64,000 nucleotides of DNA from the NCBI GenBank assembly GCA_023634235.1, contig JAMKCF010000004.1, forward strand, positions 8,160,702-8,224,701, given 5' to 3'. The notes under the pieces are model-generated. The model had not been told where the DNA came from. It saw nothing but the letters and a program-made list of their open reading frames with translations, and did no database searches. Of this stretch, positions 58,527 through 64,000 are shown piece by piece. Within the stretch, counting starts at the first letter, position 1. Every line of letters starts with the position of its first letter. Source of the stretch: Pisaster brevispinus. Lineage: Eukaryota > Echinodermata > Asteroidea > Forcipulatida > Asteriidae. The position numbers and the translations under genes were made by a program.

Positions 58527-59062
58527 CAGTGCAAGTCTCGTGCGTAAACAAACGTATGGGACCAAATTGGTCCCAACCGTGTTTCTTCAAGCAATTAAGT
58601 TTAACGAAGTTTATGGCTGTAAACATATCAAATTGTTTGGAAAGTAAAATGTAGCCATGATATATATTAAAGTAAAACAAAAATTAACAAATTAACAAAG
58701 AAACCCCGAGAATAAAACTTGACCTCCATTCCGGTAACTTGTCAACAATTAAGAATTTTGCCCAACTGACGTTCATGTTATCATTACCTATGTAATTGTC
58801 GCACAAATTCGGTGTAATTGGCAAATGGGGTTTCTGAAGGAAAAAAAACGTCCTCGTATCAAGTTGTATTTTTGGATGATGTTAATTCTAACAAATTATT
58901 TGTATAATATAAAATATAATGAAATAGTCTTTATAACATGGTGCTATGTTTATTTTTTCAATAATTTCATACAAAAATGATTTGATTTCATAGAAACATT
59001 TAGTCTTCGTTCGAGTTGTTTTCTCGTTTTTTTATACTCGCAAGACTTGCACAGTCTATTTC
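58527..59062. mobile_element. ~535 bp TIR element (GTGCAAGTCT ends)
   Basis: Left end ACAGTGCAAGTCTCGTGCG and right end CTCGCAAGACTTGCACAGTCTAT are inverted. The left part has a TATGGGACCAAATTGGTCCCA palindrome, paralleled by GGGACCACTTTGGTCC in 61074-61210, so the two are related. Confidence 0.6.
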
Positions 59063-59079
59063 ATTTTAGTGAAGGCAAC

Positions 59080-59300
59080 CACTGAGTTTGGCCCTTTTGG
59101 TAACCACGGCTTTGGCCTGAGCTTGGGCTCCGTCCGCCTGTTTGAAGCCCCGTACAGAAACGCATTTTCTAAAGAATTGACGAATCCTATAAGCCGGAGC
59201 CCAAACCCAAACCATTGTGTCGAAAAGGGACATAAATATACGTGCGAGCCAAATTGACTTCCACTTCGGTGTACATGGAGGGAAAACAAACCGGAAGTTA
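59080..59300. repeat. dispersed repeat family G, copy 1 (copy 2 at 62830-63015)
   Basis: Shared blocks: GCTTGGGCTCCGTCCGCCTGTTTGAAG / TTTAGGCACCGTCCTACTGTTTGAAG, CCxGTAxxGAACG-like, GCCGGxGCCCAAA, CCGAAAAGGG and GGGAAAACAAA. Confidence 0.5.
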
Positions 59301-61073
59301 ATTGCAACCACGGGTTCATTGCCGGAATTACTTTGCCTATCGAGTCAGTGGCTACACCTTGAATAGGCCACTTGCGAGTTAGATTTGAATAATGTCTGGT
59401 ACAAATGACTTCCTTGATCGCAAGTTGCGGCTTAAATTTGAATGCCTCAGACTAATGAGACGGTTGATATGTCACATGGTTCGGGGGCAGGCTGTTGCGT
59501 AGTTACGTAAGAGACGACAAAACCCCGAATGAATGTGCGTATGACACAATGGTACCGGGTTTGCTCATCTGGTGGTTGCTATACAAAAGCTTGCCCAAAC
59601 CAAATGAATTGACTAAGCAACTATCACTATAGTCTGGGCATTCAAATTTAAGCGCTAACATGTGACTAATAAAGTCATTGTACTAAATTGAACTGGATTT
59701 TATTCAAATCTAACCCGTGTTTATTAGCAAGGGTCGACACGAGAAGTCATAAACAACTTGTGAATCTAATTTCACAATATAACGTAAGACTGAACTTTGT
59801 TCAGCCTCTCGATCGTCGGTTAGATAAAAGTAGTCATAGTTTATAGAGAAGCATCTACTCTCAGCAGCAGATGATGGCTAATTATAGATAGTGACATCAC
59901 TTTTATCAGCAATTCAATCTCAGTTTCTGTTTCATATTCTCTTTTCACTGTTGTTTGATGTTATGTTGCCAAGCTATTATGCTGTTTGTTAGACTTTTGA
60001 AAATAATATCATATTAATTTAAAGATACCTGATGTGTCTGCGCAATTGCTGCCTCCAGTTTACAACCCCTGCGGTGCACACAGGGAACAAAGCCGTCGTA
60101 CTTTCTCGAGCAGTAGGTTTGAGTAAGCGTGCCATATGTTTGTTGTTTGCTGAATAAAATCCCTTCTTAAATGGTCAATCAAAGGAATAGAGGCCCTACT
60201 GGCCCTGGGATTCAAATAACTAATTTACACATGTCCAAAGGACAATAATACGGGCGTTGTGGCATGAGCAGTATACGCACACCTTTCAATCGAACTGTAA
60301 AGTACAGCCAAGTCTGCGTAGCGTGTAATACAAACCTTGAAAGCCCTTGCAATAGTCTGCAGGGAGCCAAGACATCCCATTTTTTATGACAAAACCACAG
60401 CCAGGTCACCAACAGTGACAGTTGCGATCCACGCAGCTAGCTAAAAACAAGATGATTGATTGATACATTTTCAGTTTTAGCTTCTTGATACTTTTCAGGG
60501 ACTTACGGTCTAAACTAAAGTTCCTAGCCATGACCGAGGTTGAAATTTGAGATGGAAGGAAAATGTTTCAATACACAATAGGTATTAATAATATACTGGA
60601 CGGTACGCAACACAGAAAACCAGGCAATATGATGAAAGATTGCATCATTCTTTTCGGTCAACTTAAAGGTGAGTCATAGATTGGTAAAATCTTTCAAAAG
60701 TCAATGACCACCGGTCGTTATTTAAACGGCATTTATTATATATCTGTTTAAGATGGGCACTCTGCCTCAAAAACATAAATATCACATACGGCAAAATGCT
60801 CCCGTTTGTCGACCGACGAAAAAATCATGATCGTGGCAGCAACCGAGTATTAGTAGAAACCATTTTCTCAGAAAAAAAAACTTTTTAAAAAGTCAAAATA
60901 TTCAGAGGATTTTGGAGGGATCTTGTTTAAACTTTTAGGAACAAAAACAATTATGTTCAGTAAAACAAAAGGATGAATACTAATTGTTTCAAACTATCAG
61001 GAAGATTGTAATGCTGTTTCCACCTGGACACCTTCACGCACGTTAACCGATTGAAAACTGTTTCGTCATAGGC
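59301..61073. other. gene-free interval
   Basis: No supported gene. Short frames on minus (60412-60212) have no family resemblance. ~60662-60720 repeats the GAGTCATAGATTGGTAAAATC motif seen at 30655. Confidence 0.4.
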
Positions 61074-61210
61074 AGTGCAAGTCTTGCGCGCATTTCAACA
61101 TTTTGGGGACCACTTTGGTCCTACGTATATTACTGTAATGCTTGAAGGAAACAAACTCGCTCATTCAACTGTTCCAAACTTTCAAATACGCGCAAGACTT
61201 GCACATTCTA
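61074..61210. mobile_element. ~137 bp TIR MITE (GTGCAAGTCTTGCGCG ends)
   Basis: Left GCAGTGCAAGTCTTGCGCGCATTTC and right AAATACGCGCAAGACTTGCACATTC are inverted over ~22 bases. Compact and clearly bounded. A C-run (~61390) and other noncoding sequence follow. Confidence 0.7.
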
Positions 61211-62164
61211 CAGTTTTACGCATTTCATATCAAATAACCACCCGTAACAAATGAAATTGCCCGTAAAACCTGTACTGTTATGCCTTCAACGGTGTGAACG
61301 GTTTTCTTTTCTTATTTTAACGGCAGACACTTCTTTAAAACACGGAGTGTAGGTCAACCCAAATGCGATTGCAAGTGATTGCGCAACACCCCCTTCCGCC
61401 CCCCCCCCCCGGTTTTTGTTTGTTCTTATGCAGTCGGTCAAACAGTCCGAGTTACGACAGCAAAGTAAAGTCTCAGATCACGCTATTTGCATAAGAGACT
61501 AAATATTCAAAGCATAATTATGATATTTACTCACCCCATTTTGTGTTTTGAAACATTTAGATGGTGAGTTTTATTTAAGGGTGAGGATTAGATTTAGTAT
61601 ACGCTTTCTGATCCGAAACACTAACTGTATGCTTGACTTTTGAGTTTGCCTTGACTGTCGAGAATCGCTTGCGCAAATATTTGGTTTAAGGTTTGGAAAT
61701 AAAAATAACCAAAAGAAAGTGTCAACACACAACAGCAGATAAAAGGGAACTCGGAAATGCCAAAAATATAAGTTCTTTGATAAAAAACATTTGAACGTTT
61801 TGGCCCACCCTACAAGTATTACAGTTCGTGACCGCTTCAATATCCATGGTTTTACAATACGTTCAAAGTTCAGATTGATAACAAGTTATCTGTTTGTACA
61901 ATTTTTAAACACGCAATACCTAATAATAACTCTGTGTGACTCGCATAAATGCATGTGTTTAAAGGAAATGGTGCAATAGTTGGTCATCAGCTAAGCAGAG
62001 TAGTACATCGGTATATGCATATGTGGTCTCTTTGACAAGAAGGTTTTGCAAAACCGCGGGAAACTAATGAATAGTCAACTCGTTACGTGAGTACTCAATC
62101 AAGTATATTTCCTTGTGTGTGATAGATGCTAACAAATTACATAAGTTCTATGTTATTATGTCAG

Positions 62165-62640
62165 TATGTTTTGTGATGCAGAAGGGATGCAGATGCAGAT
62201 CATGATGGGGGATTACAAGTTTACCGTACTGTAAAATGGTGACAAATGTCATCTTATTTGATACGCTTTCGAAGCGAAATTTGAAACATGTCGATTAAAA
62301 ATTAAGTGGGACTTGTAGCCCAAAGGGGATTTTTTTGCACTCGTCAAATTCAATGCCGTTTTGATTGAATATCATCAAAAATCAGACATGAACTGAAAGT
62401 TCTACGTACAGCAATGTACATACTATATATTTGAAATGTATACGCTATGGAACGTTTTGGAGCTTAACATGAAAATGCACTCAAAGGGTGTTAAACACAA
62501 TTGCTTTTCACTCCAGTTGAATGTGAGGCTAGAGACTTCAAACTGATTTTCCATTTCCATACGGACTCTATCTACTGGAAAATGAGTGGATCACTAAACT
62601 GAATTTGATCTTGAAGCCCCTCTACAAAAGTATCGCTTCG
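62165..62640 (+). repeat. dispersed repeat family F, copy 2
   Basis: Same order as 24400-24740: TTTTGTGATGCAG, GTAAAATGGTGACAAATGTCAT, CGAAGCGAAATTTGAAACATG, TTTTGATTGAAT, GGTGTTAAACACA, GGAAAATGAGTGxATCAC and TTGAATTTG/AACTGAATTTGATCTTGAAGC. Confidence 0.6.
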
Positions 62641-62829
62641 TAATCATTTTTTTATGAAGGAAGAATAGAAAACATGACGAACAAAAAAACTAGAAGGAAA
62701 CAATAACTTTGTTGATTCAAGACATTCTCTTATATAAATATCTGTTTTCAAGACTGTATTGTTGTAATCTCCGACGTTGCTTTGTTCTGTCAAAAAATAT
62801 GGCTGGAATATTATATGCCGTTTTAAGAA

Positions 62830-63015
62830 ACCAAGGCTCAGTTTCCAGCTCTAGTTTAGGCACCGTCCTACTGTTTGAAGTCCTGTATCGAACGTGTACC
62901 TAAAAACTGCCGGCGGAGAGCCCAAAGCTGGAGCCTGGGACCGAGCCGGGGTTCCGAAAAGGGCCTGTATACAGTTGTTGCTGACCAATGATTTTAGGGA
63001 AAACAAAATAAACGT
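62830..63015. repeat. dispersed repeat family G, copy 2
   Basis: Matches 59080-59300 (see there). A plus frame ends inside it but is not conserved in the other copy. Confidence 0.5.
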
Positions 63016-63067
63016 GGCCTCTCTTAGATGGCCAATATGGTAAGGATACATTTTCTAATTTAGTCTG

Positions 63068-63349
63068 AAGGATCACTGTTTCTGAAGTTCATGCTAGAAC
63101 TATTTTTTATGTAAAATATTTCCCGCTGAACTCAAGTCATAGTGAGGAAAATTCCATCTGAAAACCTAACAAAAAACATTTTTACTACAAAATAAATTAA
63201 GGACAATTGTTAACATACTGAAACTTAGTTTTTTCTATTTGTTCCTGCTTCACAGATGAAGCCCAAATTTTCACAGGTTTCTATTTCATGTATGTTGTTA
63301 ATCACACAAAAAATGAACACCGTCTGCGACTATTCTGTCAGTTCTACCA
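63068..63349 (-). repeat. dispersed repeat family A, copy 3 (minus strand)
   Basis: The reverse complement carries GACAGAATAGTCGCAGACGGTGTTCAT, ATGAAATAGAAACCTGTGAAAATTTGGGCTTCAT in the order seen at 31630. The 3' part is more diverged. Confidence 0.65.
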
Positions 63350-63712
63350 AATCTGTAAAGCACCTATATTTTTTGTATACTTCAAAAATGATTTAGTGCT
63401 TCTTTATGAGCGTGGCTTCATTGATCAATTGATAAATTGTATAACTTAAGAGAGGGAGAGAAAACTAAATCCAGTTCAGCAGTCTATGTATTGATTTCCA
63501 TGTATGCCCGCCTTTCCAAGGGCCGTCAAAGTAATCACGTGTCATTGTTTAACTTGTAAATTGTTCTTATTACATTATAAACTCACTGTGTGAAATCAAA
63601 CCATTAAGATCACTACTAGCATACACTAATGACTTAACTATTGGTTTAACTAATGAGTTAACTATTGGTTCTCCAGGATAAAGCAAACTTTTTACCATGT
63701 TGTTATTGTTGT

Positions 63713-64000
<288 letters not shown>

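Overview
The window is animal nuclear DNA: genes are split by GT-AG introns and the space between exons is packed with dispersed repeats, MITEs, tRNA-derived SINEs and microsatellites. The mix (a CYP2-like P450 cluster, a sulfonylurea-receptor-type ABCC gene, THAP and YqaJ transposon proteins, a P2X7-like zinc-domain exon) fits a marine deuterostome. My best guess is an echinoderm, possibly a sea star; that is inference from gene content and repeat style, not a species identification.

Layout. 0.5-2.1 kb: a broken LINE. 2414-2595: the last exon of one cytochrome P450 on +. 6.0-17.5 kb: a local tandem duplication of the 5' part of a second P450 gene. Copy A (6031-6381) keeps only a shred of exon 1 and intron 1, and it was split by an ~8,990 bp DNA transposon (6382-15371). 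Copy B (15424-17481) carries the working exon 1. The second P450 (16157-25567, six exons, 497 aa) looks complete. Its 5.2 kb first intron holds a 779 bp MITE and an antisense P2X7-like first exon (18713-18475). 25.8-32.1 kb is gene-poor and repeat-rich. 32175-57269 is a complete 31-exon ABCC gene (1564 aa) of the SUR (ABCC8/ABCC9) type. 57.3-64 kb is repeat-rich and ends in a long GCCGTT-type hexanucleotide array.

The main discovery candidate is the transposon at 6382-15371. Its ends form a ~30 bp imperfect terminal inverted repeat, it is flanked by a 2-bp AT duplication, and the empty target site survives in the duplicated copy at 17392-17481. Inside are a + strand SAP / SWIM zinc finger / YqaJ exonuclease-like protein (6524-9859, one frameshift), a convergent - strand THAP-DDE transposase pseudogene (about 13090-11254), and a third - strand ORF that resembles the N-terminal half of Mutator-like transposase-domain proteins (13937-13044). 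This fits the ISL2EU superfamily of two-gene transposons, with an unexplained third gene.

A second theme is the repeat load inside the SUR-type gene. At least five copies of one MITE family lie in its introns and a sixth lies just 3' of it. Two related fold-back elements bracket exon 4. Several other families recur across the window. Repeat comparisons and exon joins were made by eye.
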